Under the pieces are notes generated by a model. That model was given only the letters and a program-made list of their open reading frames with translations, did not search any database and was not told the DNA's origin. This document shows positions 1 through 10,179 of a stretch of 64,000 nt of DNA, piece after piece (position 1 is the stretch's first letter; each line of letters begins with the position of its first letter). The stretch is from Rhodocyclales bacterium (GTDB taxonomy: Bacteria > Pseudomonadota > Gammaproteobacteria > Burkholderiales > Rhodocyclaceae), in the NCBI GenBank assembly GCA_016183655.1, contig JACPEH010000027.1, positions 1-64,000 of the forward strand. Reading direction: 5' to 3'. The position numbers and the translations under genes were made by a program.

Positions 1-153
1 AAGAACGACATCAACTACGTCGTCACCGAGTACGGCGTCGCCCAGCTGCGCGGCAAGAGCGCCAAGCAGCGCGCCGCCGCGCTGATCGGCATCGCCCACC
101 CGGATTTCCGCGGCGAGCTGCGCGAAGCGGCGAAGAAGATGAACCTCGCCTGA
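1..153 (+). CDS. Acetyl-CoA hydrolase/CoA-transferase family protein, C-terminal end (partial)
   Basis: Only the last 50 residues lie in the window; the gene begins upstream of base 1. The visible part reads TEYGVAQLRGKSAKQRA followed by IAHPDFRGEL, the C-terminal signature of the acetyl-CoA hydrolase/4-hydroxybutyrate CoA-transferase family. Members move CoA between short-chain acids such as acetate, propionate, butyrate or succinate. The substrate cannot be read from this fragment. The following genes (a MaoC-fold protein and the acetate symporter pair) fit short-chain acid activation and uptake. Confidence 0.8.
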   Translation, partial: KNDINYVVTEYGVAQLRGKSAKQRAAALIGIAHPDFRGELREAAKKMNLA

Positions 154-182
154 GCCCGGCGCCGCCACCCGAGACAGAAACG

Positions 183-647
183 ATGCAGATCCGCGACGGC
201 TACGCCCCCGAGGAACTCGCGCCCGGCATGAGCGCGAGCTTCTCGAAGACCATCACCGAGGCCGACATCATTCTCTTTTCCGGCATCTCCGGCGACGTAA
301 ACCCGGCCTGCCTGGACCGCGAATGGGCGGCGGAAACGCCCTTCGGCGGCGTCGTCGCGCACGGCATGCTCTCGGCCAGCCTGATTTCGGCGACGCTGGC
401 CAACCGCCTGCCCGGCCCCGGCGCCATCCAGCTCGGCCAGACGCTGGCCTTCCGCGCCCCGGTGCGCCCCGGCGACACGGTGACGGCGACCGTCACCGTC
501 AAGTCGGTCGCCGCCGAGAAGCGCCGCGTCGTGCTGGAAACGGTCTGCCGCGTCGGCGACCTCACCGTCATCGAAGGCGAGGCGACCATGCTCGCTCCCG
601 GCCGCCCCGCTCCCGCAGTTCCGCAGTCCGCAATGCAGTCCATCTGA
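183..647 (+). CDS. MaoC-fold (hotdog) enoyl-CoA hydratase-like protein with altered active site
   Basis: A 154-residue single hotdog domain of the MaoC/PhaJ type. Family members hydrate trans-2-enoyl-CoA to (R)-3-hydroxyacyl-CoA, linking beta-oxidation to polyhydroxyalkanoate synthesis. The hydratase-2 motif is recognisable as SGDVNPACLD (residues 36-45) followed by GGVVAHGM. In active relatives an Asp and a His five residues later form the catalytic pair. Here Asp38 is present but the His position is Cys43. The gene may therefore encode an enzyme with changed chemistry or a non-catalytic binding protein. It lies 29 bp after the CoA-transferase and probably shares its transcript. Family assignment is firm; activity is uncertain. 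Confidence 0.85.
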   Translation: MQIRDGYAPEELAPGMSASFSKTITEADIILFSGISGDVNPACLDREWAAETPFGGVVAHGMLSASLISATLANRLPGPGAIQLGQTLAFRAPVRPGDTVTATVTVKSVAAEKRRVVLETVCRVGDLTVIEGEATMLAPGRPAPAVPQSAMQSI

Positions 648-690
648 TCCAACCGAGTTTTCAACTTTGAAACAAAGCGAAGGAGAAGTC

Positions 691-1002
691 ATGAGCAGTT
701 CCACCGTCCAGCAACGGATCCGGCAACACCCGAAGTTCGCCGAACTCGTTGCCCGCCGCACGCGCTTCGCGCTCGTGCTCTCGCTGTTCGTTCTCGTGCC
801 GTACTACAGCTTCATGATGGTCGTCGCCTTCAACCCGGCGCTGCTGCACCAGACCATGGGCGAAGGCGTGATGACCGTCGCCTGGCCGCTCGGCGCCCTG
901 CTCGTGATCGGCTCCTGGCTGCTCACCGGCGTCTACATCCGCCGCGCCAACGGCGAGTTCGACGAACTCAACCAGCAGGTCCTGAAGGAGGCAACGCGAT
1001 GA
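691..1002 (+). CDS. yjcH: DUF485 small inner-membrane protein (YjcH-like), partner of the acetate symporter
   Basis: About 103 residues with two membrane helices ([20 protein letters not shown] and a second around [19 protein letters not shown]), the DUF485 layout. It is nearly always encoded just before actP and is co-transcribed with it. Its molecular role is not established. The ATG at 691 is chosen because AAGGAG lies just upstream; an in-frame TTG at 667 would add eight residues without a better ribosome site. Its stop overlaps the actP start (ATGA), which indicates translational coupling. Confidence 0.88.
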   Translation: MSSSTVQQRIRQHPKFAELVARRTRFALVLSLFVLVPYYSFMMVVAFNPALLHQTMGEGVMTVAWPLGALLVIGSWLLTGVYIRRANGEFDELNQQVLKEATR

Positions 1003-2681
1003 GCCGCTGTTCCCACATATCCAAACTGATCGGCGGAGCCGCACTGGCGCTCTGCGCCGCAGCCGCCTTCGCCGCTCCCGGCACCATGGAGGGCGTCGAG
1101 AAGCAGCCGGTGAACGTCGCGGCCATCGCCATGTTCTGCGTCTTCGTGCTGTCCACCCTCGGCATCACCTACTGGGCGGCCAACAAGACCAAGTCCACCG
1201 CCGACTTCTACACCGCCGGCGGCGGCATCACCGGCTTCCAGAACGGGCTGGCGATCGCCGGCGACTACATGTCGGCGGCCACGCTGCTCGGCCTCTCCAG
1301 CCTGATCTACGCGAAGGGCTTCGACGGCTTCATCTACACCATCAGCTTCTTCGTCGGCTGGCCGATCATCCTCTTCCTGATGGCGGAACGCCTCAGGAAC
1401 CTCGGCAAGTTCACCTTCGCCGACATCGCCTCCTATCGCCTCGACCAGGGCAAGATCCGCACCTTCGCCGCCTTCGGCTCGCTGACGGTGGTCTGCTTCT
1501 ACCTGATCGTGCAGATGGTCGGCGCCGGCCAGCTGATCCAGCTGCTGTTCGGGCTGGAGTACAACTACGCGGTGGTCGTCGTCGGCCTGCTGATGATGGT
1601 CTACGTCACCTTCGGCGGCATGGTCGCCACCACCTGGGTGCAGATCATCAAGGCCGTGCTGCTGCTCGGCGGCGGCACGCTCTTGATGCTGCTCGCCTTC
1701 TCGCAGTTCGGCTTCTCGTTCGAGAAGCTGTTCGCGACGGCGGTTTCGGTGCACAAGGACGGCGCCAAGATCATGGGCCCGGGCTCACTGCTCTCCAACC
1801 CGGTCTCGGCCGTGTCGCTGTCGCTCGGCCTGCTCTTCGGCACCGCCGGCCTGCCGCACATCATGATGCGCTTCTTCACCGTGCCGAACGCCAAGGAAGC
1901 CCGCAAGTCGGTGTTCTACGCGACCGGCTTCATCGGCTTCTTCTTCCTCGTCGTCGCCGTGCTCGGCATCTCGGCCGTCGTCATCGTCGGCCAGGACCCG
2001 CAGTTCTTCGTCGACGGCAAGGTCGGCGGCAAGATCATCGGCGGCGGCAACATGCCGGTGATGCACCTGGCCAAGGCCGTCGGCGGCGACATCTTCCTCG
2101 GCTTCCTGTCGGCGGTGGCCTTCGCCACCATCCTCGCGGTCGTCTCCGGCCTCGCGCTGGCCGGCGCCTCGGCGATCTCGCACGACATCTACGCCCGCGT
2201 GATCAAGAAGGGCCAGGCCGACGCCATCTCGGAAATGCGCATGTCGAAGATCGCCTCGGTCGGCATCGGCCTCGTCGCCATCGCCGTCGGCATCCTGTTC
2301 AAGGACCAGAACATCGCCTTCCTGGTCGCGCTGACCTTCGGCGTCGCCGCCTCGGTCAACTTCCCGGTGCTGATCCTCTCCATGTACTGGAAGGGCCTGA
2401 CCACGCGCGGCGCGCTGTGGGGCGGCATCGCCGGCCTGGCCTCGGCGGTCGGCCTGGTCGTGCTGTCGCCGGCGGTGTGGGTCAAGGTGCTCGGTTACAA
2501 GGAAGCCATCTTCCCGTACGACCACCCGGCGCTGTTCTCGATGAGCGCCGCCTTCATCGTCACCTGGCTGATCTCGGTCACCGACAGGAGCACGCAGGCC
2601 GCGAAGGAGGCGGAAGCCTTCGAGGAGCAGTACATCCGCGCCCAGACCGGTCTCGGCGCCGCCGCCGCGTCGGCGCACTGA
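999..2681 (+). CDS. actP: Acetate/cation symporter ActP
   Basis: A 560-residue sodium:solute symporter family permease. The N-terminus has a hydrophobic, signal-like segment ending near AAFAAPG, then about thirteen membrane helices. The SSS-family stretch with [13 protein letters not shown] and [11 protein letters not shown] is clear near residues 65-95. ActP takes up acetate and some other short monocarboxylates with a cation across the inner membrane. Length matches the family (about 550). It overlaps the DUF485 gene by 4 bp and its stop codon lies inside the first unit of a tandem hairpin repeat; a strong terminator follows at about 2.83 kb. Confidence 0.93.
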   Translation: MSRCSHISKLIGGAALALCAAAAFAAPGTMEGVEKQPVNVAAIAMFCVFVLSTLGITYWAANKTKSTADFYTAGGGITGFQNGLAIAGDYMSAATLLGLSSLIYAKGFDGFIYTISFFVGWPIILFLMAERLRNLGKFTFADIASYRLDQGKIRTFAAFGSLTVVCFYLIVQMVGAGQLIQLLFGLEYNYAVVVVGLLMMVYVTFGGMVATTWVQIIKAVLLLGGGTLLMLLAFSQFGFSFEKLFATAVSVHKDGAKIMGPGSLLSNPVSAVSLSLGLLFGTAGLPHIMMRFFTVPNAKEARKSVFYATGFIGFFFLVVAVLGISAVVIVGQDPQFFVDGKVGGKIIGGGNMPVMHLAKAVGGDIFLGFLSAVAFATILAVVSGLALAGASAISHDIYARVIKKGQADAISEMRMSKIASVGIGLVAIAVGILFKDQNIAFLVALTFGVAASVNFPVLILSMYWKGLTTRGALWGGIAGLASAVGLVVLSPAVWVKVLGYKEAIFPYDHPALFSMSAAFIVTWLISVTDRSTQAAKEAEAFEEQYIRAQTGLGAAAASAH

Positions 2682-2770
2682 GCGATACGTGTTGCGTATC
2701 GCGAAGAAGTACTCTTGGGGTGCGCACTGAGCGATACGCGTTGCGTATCGCGAAGAAGTCCTCTTGGGGG
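2673..2770 (+). repeat. Two tandem 49-bp units, each with a perfect 8-bp hairpin
   Basis: Units 2673-2721 and 2722-2770 are near identical. Each carries GCGATACG, a 5-nt loop and CGTATCGC, so each folds into an 8-bp stem, followed by GAAGAAGTnCTCTTGGGG. The first unit contains the last codons and stop of actP. The look is that of REP/BIME-type palindromic repeats, with possible roles in mRNA 3'-end protection. No transposase is nearby. Confidence 0.8.
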
Positions 2771-2826
2771 GCGTACTAAGCCGGCGGCAGGCGGAAGCGC
2801 CCCGGCACTCCGCTGCAGCAATGAAA

Positions 2827-2856
2827 ACGGGAGCCTCGGCTCCCGTTTTTTTTTTT
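2827..2856 (+). terminator. Rho-independent terminator after actP
   Basis: ACGGGAGCC, a 2-nt turn and GGCTCCCGT form a stem of up to 9 bp, immediately followed by eleven T residues. It ends the actP transcript. It also lies just beyond the stop of the convergent minus-strand regulator gene, where four A residues give only weak function in that direction. Confidence 0.92.
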
Positions 2857-2878
2857 GCCCGGCGCCCTCGCTGCCCCG

Positions 2879-4444
2879 TCAGCGCTTCGCCGGACGGGCG
2901 TCCCCCGGCTGGCTGCCGATGCCGTAGCGGCGCAGCCGCGCCGCAATCGCCGTATGCGAGGTGTTCAGGCGGCTGGCAAGGCGGCGGGTCGACGGGAAAT
3001 CGCGGTAGAGACGGGCAAGAAGGTCGCGTTCGAAGGCGGCGACCGCCTCCTCCAGCGTCGTCACCTCGCCCGGCGCTTCCGTGCCCGCCGGTCCGGCCGA
3101 GCGCGCCAATTCGAGCGCGCCGGCGTCGATCACGGCGCGTTCGCTCATCGTCACCGCGCGGAAGACCACGTTCTGCAGCTCGCGCACGTTGCCGGTCCAC
3201 GGGTTCGCCAGCAGCGCCGCGCAAGCGCCTTGCGACAGCCGCATCTTCGGCCGTGCCGCCTGCGTGCACGCGCGGGCAACGAAGAGCCGGGCGAGCGGCA
3301 GGATGTCGCCCGGCCGCTCGCGCAGCGCCGGCATGCGCAGGTTGAGCACGTTGATGCGGAACAGCAGGTCCTGGCGGAAGTCGCCGCCAGCCGCCATCTC
3401 TTCCAGCACGCGGTGCGTGGCGCAGATGATGCGGACATTGACCTTCAGCTCGCGGTCGCCGCCGACGCGGCGGAAGCTGCCGTCGTTGAGGAAGCGCAGC
3501 AGCTTGGCCTGCAGGTAGGGCGACATCTCGCCGATCTCGTCGAGGAAGACGGTGCCGCCGTCGGCCAGTTCGAGCAGGCCGGGCTTGCCGCTGCGCAGCG
3601 CACCGGTGAAGGCGCCCGGCGCGTAGCCGAACAGCTCGCTCTCGGCCAGGTTCTCCGGCAAGGCGGCGCAGTTCAGCGCAAAGAACGGTTGTGCGCTGCG
3701 CGGGCTGGCGGCATGGCAGGCGTGCGCCAGCAGTTCCTTGCCGGTGCCGGTTTCACCGGTGATCAGGATCGGCGCGTCGACCAGTGCCATGCGCGCCGCG
3801 CGCTGCCGGACCTGCTCGATTTCCGCCGAGTTGCCGACGATCATCTCGAAGCCGCCGGCGTCGTAGTTCTGCAGCGCGCTCAGGCGTTCGCCCATCCGGC
3901 TCGGCGCATGCAGCGTCAGCACGGCGCCGGCGACGTCGCCGCCGGCCTCGTGCAACGGCATCGTTTCCAGCATGTACGGTTCGCCGGCGAGTTCGATCTC
4001 GCGCACCGGCAGGTGGTAGCCGCCTTCGATCAGCGTGTCGAACAGCGCCGGGTCGCCGATCAGTGCCTGCATCGTCGTGCGCAGCAATTCGGCCTCGCCC
4101 ATCCCGCTGGCGGCGATCGCTGCCCCGTTGGCAACGAGGATGCTGCCGTTGGCGTCGACCGCGAAAACCGGGTCGGGCTGCGAAGCGAGCAGCGCATCGA
4201 GGTACAGGCGCCGCCGCGCGCCCGGCAGCATGCTGACGACGTCGACCGACAACACGCCGCGCACCTGCCGCGTCAGGTGCTCGTTCAGTTCGAGCAGGTC
4301 GGCCGGCGTCAGCTCCGGTGCCTCGATATAGATGTTCGGCGGCTCGACCTCGACCGCGGTGACGTTCAGCGAACGGGCCGCGAGCGCGGAAAGGATCTCC
4401 TGCGCGATCCCCACGCGGTCGGAAAAGAGGACGTTGATACGCAT
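2879..4444 (-). CDS. TyrR-like sigma-54-dependent activator (ACT-PAS-AAA+-HTH), likely regulator of the alanine/D-amino-acid genes
   Basis: A 521-residue protein with the TyrR/PhhR domain order: ACT domain (about 1-72, [19 protein letters not shown]), PAS domain (about 80-170), AAA+ domain (about 195-425) and a C-terminal Fis-type helix-turn-helix. Walker A is GETGTGKE (220-227), Walker B ends VFLDEIGE (near 290), and the sigma-54-contact loop GAFTGA is intact at 267-272, so it should activate sigma-54 RNA polymerase. It is divergent from dadA, whose upstream region has a near-perfect -24/-12 element. I infer that it senses an amino acid and switches on the dadA-ridA-symporter-racemase genes. 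The named target is inference; the family is clear. Confidence 0.88.
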   Translation of the reverse strand: MRINVLFSDRVGIAQEILSALAARSLNVTAVEVEPPNIYIEAPELTPADLLELNEHLTRQVRGVLSVDVVSMLPGARRRLYLDALLASQPDPVFAVDANGSILVANGAAIAASGMGEAELLRTTMQALIGDPALFDTLIEGGYHLPVREIELAGEPYMLETMPLHEAGGDVAGAVLTLHAPSRMGERLSALQNYDAGGFEMIVGNSAEIEQVRQRAARMALVDAPILITGETGTGKELLAHACHAASPRSAQPFFALNCAALPENLAESELFGYAPGAFTGALRSGKPGLLELADGGTVFLDEIGEMSPYLQAKLLRFLNDGSFRRVGGDRELKVNVRIICATHRVLEEMAAGGDFRQDLLFRINVLNLRMPALRERPGDILPLARLFVARACTQAARPKMRLSQGACAALLANPWTGNVRELQNVVFRAVTMSERAVIDAGALELARSAGPAGTEAPGEVTTLEEAVAAFERDLLARLYRDFPSTRRLASRLNTSHTAIAARLRRYGIGSQPGDARPAKR

Positions 4445-4468
4445 CGGCGGCTCCTTGTTGCGAATTCG

Positions 4469-4479
4469 TTACGTCGTAA
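4469..4479. promoter_or_regulatory. Short palindrome in the regulator-dadA intergenic region, candidate operator
   Basis: TTACGTCGTAA is an odd-centred perfect palindrome 25 bp from the regulator start codon and about 160 bp upstream of the dadA -24/-12 element. That is a usual distance for an NtrC-type activator site. It does not match the TyrR box TGTAAA-N6-TTTACA, so assignment to the TyrR-like protein is tentative. Confidence 0.35.
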
Positions 4480-4635
4480 TGGAAACGATACACGCATTGT
4501 AATCCCCTGTGCTGCCTGGGATTCCGTCCGCTATCGGAGATTTTTCGCGGATATTTGGAACGATTTCGCTACGGTCGCCGCCGCCGGCAATCACGCAATT
4601 TTCGCAACCCATTGTTTATTTGAATGTTTTCCACC

Positions 4636-4651
4636 TGGCATGCCGCCTGCT
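4636..4651 (+). promoter_or_regulatory. Sigma-54 (-24/-12) promoter for dadA
   Basis: TGGCATGCCGCCTGCT matches the consensus TGGCACG-N4-TTGCW with the invariant GG and GC at the required 10-nt spacing. Transcription would start near 4662, leaving a leader of about 55 nt before the dadA ATG at 4717. It agrees with the divergent GAFTGA-containing regulator. Confidence 0.8.
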
Positions 4652-4716
4652 ATGGAAGGATCGACAGGCCCTGCCGCGGCGGCGGCCCACTGCAACCAAA
4701 CCAAGGGAACCAGATC

Positions 4717-5973
4717 ATGCATGTCCTCATTCTCGGCAGCGGCGTCATCGGCACCACCATGGCCTACTACATCGCCCGCGCCGGGCACCAGGTCACCGTC
4801 GTCGACCGGCAGCCCGGGCCGGCGCTGGAAACCAGCTATGCCAACGCCGGCGAAGTCTCGCCCGGCTACTCGGCGCCGTGGGCCGGCCCCGGTGTGCCGG
4901 TGAAGGCGATCAAGTGGATGCTGATGCAGCACAGCCCGCTGGTGATCAAGCCGATGCTCGACCCGGCGATGTGGCGCTGGGGCTTTTCGATGCTGCGCAA
5001 CTGCACCGAATACCGCTACAAGCTGAACAAGAGCCGCATGGTCCGCCTCGCCGAATACAGCCGCGATTGCCTCAAAGAGTTGCGCGCCGACACCGGCATC
5101 GGCTATGACGAGCGCAGCCAGGGCACGCTGCAGCTGTTCCGCACGCAGAAGCAGCTCGACGGCGTCGGCAAGGACACCGAGATCCTGCGCGAATACGGCG
5201 TGCCCTACCAGGTGCTCGACCGCGACGGCTACCTCGAATACGAGCCGGCGCTGGCCGGGGTCAAGGAGAAGTTCGTCGGCGCGCTGCGCCTGCCCGGCGA
5301 CGAGACCGGCGACTGCTTCAAGTTCACGCAGAACCTGGCGAAGATGGCCGAGGCGCTCGGCGTCGACTTTCGCTTCGGCACCACGATCCAGGGCATCGAC
5401 AGCGACGGCGCGCAGATCACCGGCGTCCGCACCGATGCCGGCACGCTCGTCGCCGACCGTTACATCCTGGCGCTCGGCAGCTATTCGCCGCAGCTCCTGA
5501 AGCCGCTCGGCATCGACATCCCGGTCTATCCGGTCAAGGGCTTCTCGCTGACGGTACCGATCAGCGACGCCGGCAAGGCGCCGGAATCGACGATCATGGA
5601 CGAGACGCACAAGGTCGCCGTCACCCGCCTCGGCGACCGCATCCGCGTCGGCGGCACGGCGCAGCTTTCCGGCTACGACCTCGACCTCAACGCTAGCCGG
5701 CGCAAGACGCTGGAGTTCGTCGTCAGCGACCTTTTCCCGCACGGCGGCGACGTCGCCAATGCCGAGTTTTGGACCGGCCTGCGGCCGATGACCCCGGACG
5801 GCACGCCGATCGTCGGCAAGACCCGCTATCCGAACCTCTTCCTCAGCACCGGCCACGGCACCCTCGGCTGGACGATGGCCGCCGGCACCGGCCGTGTCAT
5901 GGCCGACCTGATCAGCGGCCGGCCGACCGAGATCGACATCGAAGACCTGGGAGTTGCCCGCTACCACGCATAG
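4717..5973 (+). CDS. dadA: D-amino acid dehydrogenase (DadA family)
   Basis: A 418-residue FAD-dependent oxidoreductase of the DAO fold. The dinucleotide motif [18 protein letters not shown] is at the N-terminus and the C-terminal FAD region [16 protein letters not shown] and [12 protein letters not shown] is typical of DadA. The enzyme oxidises D-alanine and other D-amino acids at the inner membrane to the 2-oxoacid and ammonia, passing electrons to quinone. ATG 4717 is chosen because it directly precedes the FAD motif and has AAGGGAAC upstream. The gene leads a plus-strand run with ridA, an alanine symporter and alanine racemase: L-alanine uptake, racemisation, then D-alanine oxidation to pyruvate. 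Confidence 0.92.
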   Translation: MHVLILGSGVIGTTMAYYIARAGHQVTVVDRQPGPALETSYANAGEVSPGYSAPWAGPGVPVKAIKWMLMQHSPLVIKPMLDPAMWRWGFSMLRNCTEYRYKLNKSRMVRLAEYSRDCLKELRADTGIGYDERSQGTLQLFRTQKQLDGVGKDTEILREYGVPYQVLDRDGYLEYEPALAGVKEKFVGALRLPGDETGDCFKFTQNLAKMAEALGVDFRFGTTIQGIDSDGAQITGVRTDAGTLVADRYILALGSYSPQLLKPLGIDIPVYPVKGFSLTVPISDAGKAPESTIMDETHKVAVTRLGDRIRVGGTAQLSGYDLDLNASRRKTLEFVVSDLFPHGGDVANAEFWTGLRPMTPDGTPIVGKTRYPNLFLSTGHGTLGWTMAAGTGRVMADLISGRPTEIDIEDLGVARYHA

Positions 5974-6022
5974 CAGCTCCCACACCGCAGCACCCCTATC
6001 ACAACAACCAGGAGACAAGACG

Positions 6023-6400
6023 ATGGAATTCGTAGCAACGAAGGATGCGCCGCCGGCGATCGGCCCCTATTCGCAGGCGGTCGCCTGCGACGGCTGGCTG
6101 TTCACCTCCGGCCAGATCCCGCTGTCCGCCGCCGGCGAAAAGGTGGCCGGCGGCATCGAGCGGCAGACCGGGCAGGTCCTCGACAACCTCGCAGCCATCC
6201 TGGCCAGCCGCGGCCTCGGCCTCGCCGACGTGGTGTCGACCAGCGTCTACCTGACCGACCTCGGCGAGTTCGCGGCGATGAATGCCGTCTACGCCGCACG
6301 CTTCGGCAGCCACCTGCCGGCGCGCACCACCATCCAGGTCGCCGCGCTGCCGACCGGCGCCCGCGTCGAGATCGGCGCCGTCGCCCGTCTGCCGCGCTAA
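6023..6400 (+). CDS. ridA: RidA family enamine/imine deaminase
   Basis: 125 residues of the YjgF/YER057c/UK114 family. The entry motif IGPYSQAV, the central SGQIPL and the C-terminal ALPTGARVEIGAVA with its conserved Arg are all present. RidA hydrolyses reactive enamines and imines to ketoacids and ammonia. Placed directly after dadA, it would deal with the imine released by D-amino acid oxidation. An AGGAG ribosome site sits 8 bp before ATG 6023. Confidence 0.92.
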   Translation: MEFVATKDAPPAIGPYSQAVACDGWLFTSGQIPLSAAGEKVAGGIERQTGQVLDNLAAILASRGLGLADVVSTSVYLTDLGEFAAMNAVYAARFGSHLPARTTIQVAALPTGARVEIGAVARLPR

Positions 6401-6487
6401 GCGGCCGTACCCGCGTTCGTATCAGCGCCCGCACTCGCGTTCGCCTCGGCGTCCGCGCACACATTACAAAAACACCAGGAGACATTC

Positions 6488-7870
<1,383 letters not shown>

Positions 7871-7949
7871 GGCCCGCGCCGGCGCCTGGCCGCTGCTGCA
7901 GCGGCCAGGGGCCGGCCGCGACGCCACGCAACTCCCGGAACCCTCGACC

Positions 7950-9071
7950 ATGACTCCTCGCCCACCCACCACCGCCGGCGCCGTGCTGACCATCGACCTC
8001 GGCGCCATCTGCGACAACTGGCGCACGCTCTGCAGCATGCTCGGCGGCGCCGCCTGCGCCGCCGTCGTCAAGGCCGACGCCTACGGCCTCGGCGCGCGGC
8101 AGGTTGCGCCGGCGCTCTGCCGCGCCGGCTGCCGGCATTTCTTCGTCGCCCACCTCGACGAAGCGATCGTCCTGCGTCCCGCGCTGCCCGGCGACGCCGC
8201 CATCTACGTGCTGCACGGCGCGCATCCCGGCGCCGAAGCCGATTGCGCCGCGCACGGCCTGGTGCCGGTGCTCAACAGCCTGCCGCAGCTCGCCGCCTGG
8301 CAAAAGCTCGGCGTCATGCAGGGCAAGGCCTTGCCGGCGATCCTCCAGGTCGACACCGGCATGGCCCGCCTCGGCCTGTCCGCCGACGAGCTGGCGCAGG
8401 TCGCGGCGGTCCCGGCGGTGCTGCAGGGCATCGATCTGCAGTTCGTCATGAGCCACCTCGCCGCCGCCGAAGAACAGCAGAACCCGCTCAACCGCCGCCA
8501 GCTGGCGAGCTTCCACGCCGCGCTGGCGCGCCTGCCGCCCGCGCGGGCCAGCCTCGCCAACTCCTCGGGAGTCTTCCTCGGCAGCGACTACCACTTCGAC
8601 CTCGCCCGCCCCGGCGCGGCGCTCTACGGCGTGGCCCCGGTCGCCGGCCAGGCGAACCCGATGCGCGCGGCGATCCGCCTGCAGGGCAAGGTCATCCAGA
8701 CGCGGACGATCGAATCCGGCACCGCCGTCGGTTACTCGCACACCTGGACCGCCACCCGCCGCACGCGCATTGCCACGGTGGCGGTCGGCTACGCCGACGG
8801 CTACCTGCGCAGCCTGAGCAACCGCGGCCATGCCGTCTGCGACGGCATCCGCCTGCCGCTGGTCGGCAACGTCTCGATGGACACCCTCACCCTCGACGCC
8901 ACCGATGTGCCGGAAGGACGGATCGGCGAAGGGACGCTGGTCGACCTTGCCGACCCGCTGAACGACGTCGATGCGATCGCCGCCCGCGCCGGAACGATCG
9001 GCTACGAAATCCTGACCAGCCTCGGCACGCGCTACGCGCGCAATTACGTCGAGCCGGCGCCGATGCGCTAA
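7950..9071 (+). CDS. alr: Alanine racemase (DadX/Alr type)
   Basis: 373 residues, normal length. The PLP-binding segment AAVVKADAYGLGA places the Schiff-base Lys at residue 41. The second catalytic region with its Tyr lies in TAVGYSHTWTA, and the C-terminal VSMDTLTLD is conserved. It interconverts L- and D-alanine in the cytoplasm. Its position after dadA, ridA and the symporter suggests a catabolic DadX role, making D-alanine for oxidation. A role in peptidoglycan supply cannot be excluded because a second alr gene, if any, is outside the window. Confidence 0.92.
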   Translation: MTPRPPTTAGAVLTIDLGAICDNWRTLCSMLGGAACAAVVKADAYGLGARQVAPALCRAGCRHFFVAHLDEAIVLRPALPGDAAIYVLHGAHPGAEADCAAHGLVPVLNSLPQLAAWQKLGVMQGKALPAILQVDTGMARLGLSADELAQVAAVPAVLQGIDLQFVMSHLAAAEEQQNPLNRRQLASFHAALARLPPARASLANSSGVFLGSDYHFDLARPGAALYGVAPVAGQANPMRAAIRLQGKVIQTRTIESGTAVGYSHTWTATRRTRIATVAVGYADGYLRSLSNRGHAVCDGIRLPLVGNVSMDTLTLDATDVPEGRIGEGTLVDLADPLNDVDAIAARAGTIGYEILTSLGTRYARNYVEPAPMR

Positions 9072-9127
9072 CGGGCATGGATTGAGACCGCCCCGAATCA
9101 TGAAAGCCTTACCCATGCCCGTTTCCC

Positions 9128-9190
9128 TCACCCCCGGCCCCTCTCCCGCTTCGCGGGCGGGGGGAGGTTCGCGAGACGCTTCGCGTCTTT
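9128..9190. repeat. Palindromic intergenic element with terminator-like hairpin
   Basis: Two hairpins follow alr. The first is a C-rich/G-rich palindrome centred on CCCGCTTCGCGGG near 9153, embedded in CTCACCCCCGGCCCCTC; this type of GC-rich palindrome is scattered in many proteobacterial intergenic regions. The second is AGACGC-TTC-GCGTCT (9174-9188) followed by TTCACTTT, which could end the alanine operon transcript. Confidence 0.5.
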
Positions 9191-9228
9191 CACTTTAAGG
9201 AAGGTTGACCAAGCCGACACCGCAACCG

Positions 9229-9891
9229 ATGCCGACCGCCGTCGCCCTTTCCCCCCTTCCCGCCCTTTCGCTGTCCGCCGCGCAGACGCTGATCGAGGCC
9301 ACCGCGATCCTCGCCTTCGCCGCCTCGGGCCTGCTCGAAGCAGCGCGCAAGAAGCTCGACATCATCGGCGTGTGCACCGTCGTCGCGCTCGCGGCGTTCG
9401 GCGGCGGCACGCTGCGCGACATCCTGCTCGATCGCCGCCCGCTGTTCTGGGTCGAGCATTCATCCTGGCTGTGGATCCTGCTCGGCCTCAGCCTGCTGTC
9501 GATGCTGTTCCTGCGCGGTCGCCACTTCAAGCCGACCGAGCGCGCCATCCAGTGGCCGGATGCGCTCGGGCTGGGCCTGTTCACCGCCGGCGGCACGCAA
9601 TTGGCGCTGACCGCCGGGACGCCGGTGATCGTCGCGGTGGTCATGGGCATGATCACCGCCGTCTTTGGCGGCGTGCTGCGCGACATCGTCTGCAACGAGA
9701 TCCCGAGCGCCTTCCGCGACCATCGCCCGTATGCGGTCTGCTCCTTCGCCGGCGGCTGGTGCGTGGTGGCGGCCGACCATTTCGGCGTCGTCGACTGGCT
9801 CGGCCTGGCGGCCGGCGCCGCCGTCGCCTTCGCGCTGCGCGCGATGGCCCTGGCCTGCGACCTGCGCCTGCCAACCTGGCGGGGTGACTGA
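9229..9891 (+). CDS. TRIC-type trimeric intracellular cation channel family protein (UPF0126, YicG-like)
   Basis: A small membrane protein of about 220 residues built from two repeats of three helices. Each repeat carries the family glycine/Arg-Asp signature: GGGTLRDILLDRRP in the first and GGVLRDIVCNEIP in the second. Prokaryotic TRIC homologues form trimeric K+-conducting channels; the role in bacteria is little known. The start is uncertain: ATG 9229 lacks a clear ribosome site, while TTG 9205 directly abuts AAGGAAGG. No operon partner is evident. Confidence 0.82.
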   Translation: MPTAVALSPLPALSLSAAQTLIEATAILAFAASGLLEAARKKLDIIGVCTVVALAAFGGGTLRDILLDRRPLFWVEHSSWLWILLGLSLLSMLFLRGRHFKPTERAIQWPDALGLGLFTAGGTQLALTAGTPVIVAVVMGMITAVFGGVLRDIVCNEIPSAFRDHRPYAVCSFAGGWCVVAADHFGVVDWLGLAAGAAVAFALRAMALACDLRLPTWRGD

Positions 9892-10179
9892 GCATGCTGC
9901 CGGCGGCGTCCATCTGGTCGCTCCTGCCACCGGCACGAACCGATCGCCGTTCATGACACGGCGCACCGGCGCCCGCCTGGCCCAGCTTCCCGGCGACCCG
10001 CTGCCGGTGCACAACCTCGTCAAGTTCGGCTGACGGCAGCAAGCTCCACCGCGCGCCGCGCGAACGGCCGACTGGCAGCGGCCGACGGAAGACGCCGAGC
10101 CGTATTGTTGACATGGCGGGCATGCGGTATAGCGTTAACAGACTGGCAGAGTTCTGCGAAGGCGCTGGAAGGAGCTGAT
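9892..10179. other. Intergenic region without a supported gene
   Basis: About 290 bp between the TRIC-family gene and the next gene. Open frames here are very short (26 codons at most from ATG 9953) and resemble nothing I know. A possible sigma-70 -35 element TTGACA lies at 10108, with TATAGC at 10128, but the 14-bp spacing is short. Confidence 0.5.

Noticed and set aside
9128..9190. Palindromic repeats considered as a CRISPR or tRNA-like element
   Set aside because: No regularly spaced repeats, no cloverleaf; more likely a REP-type palindrome and terminator.
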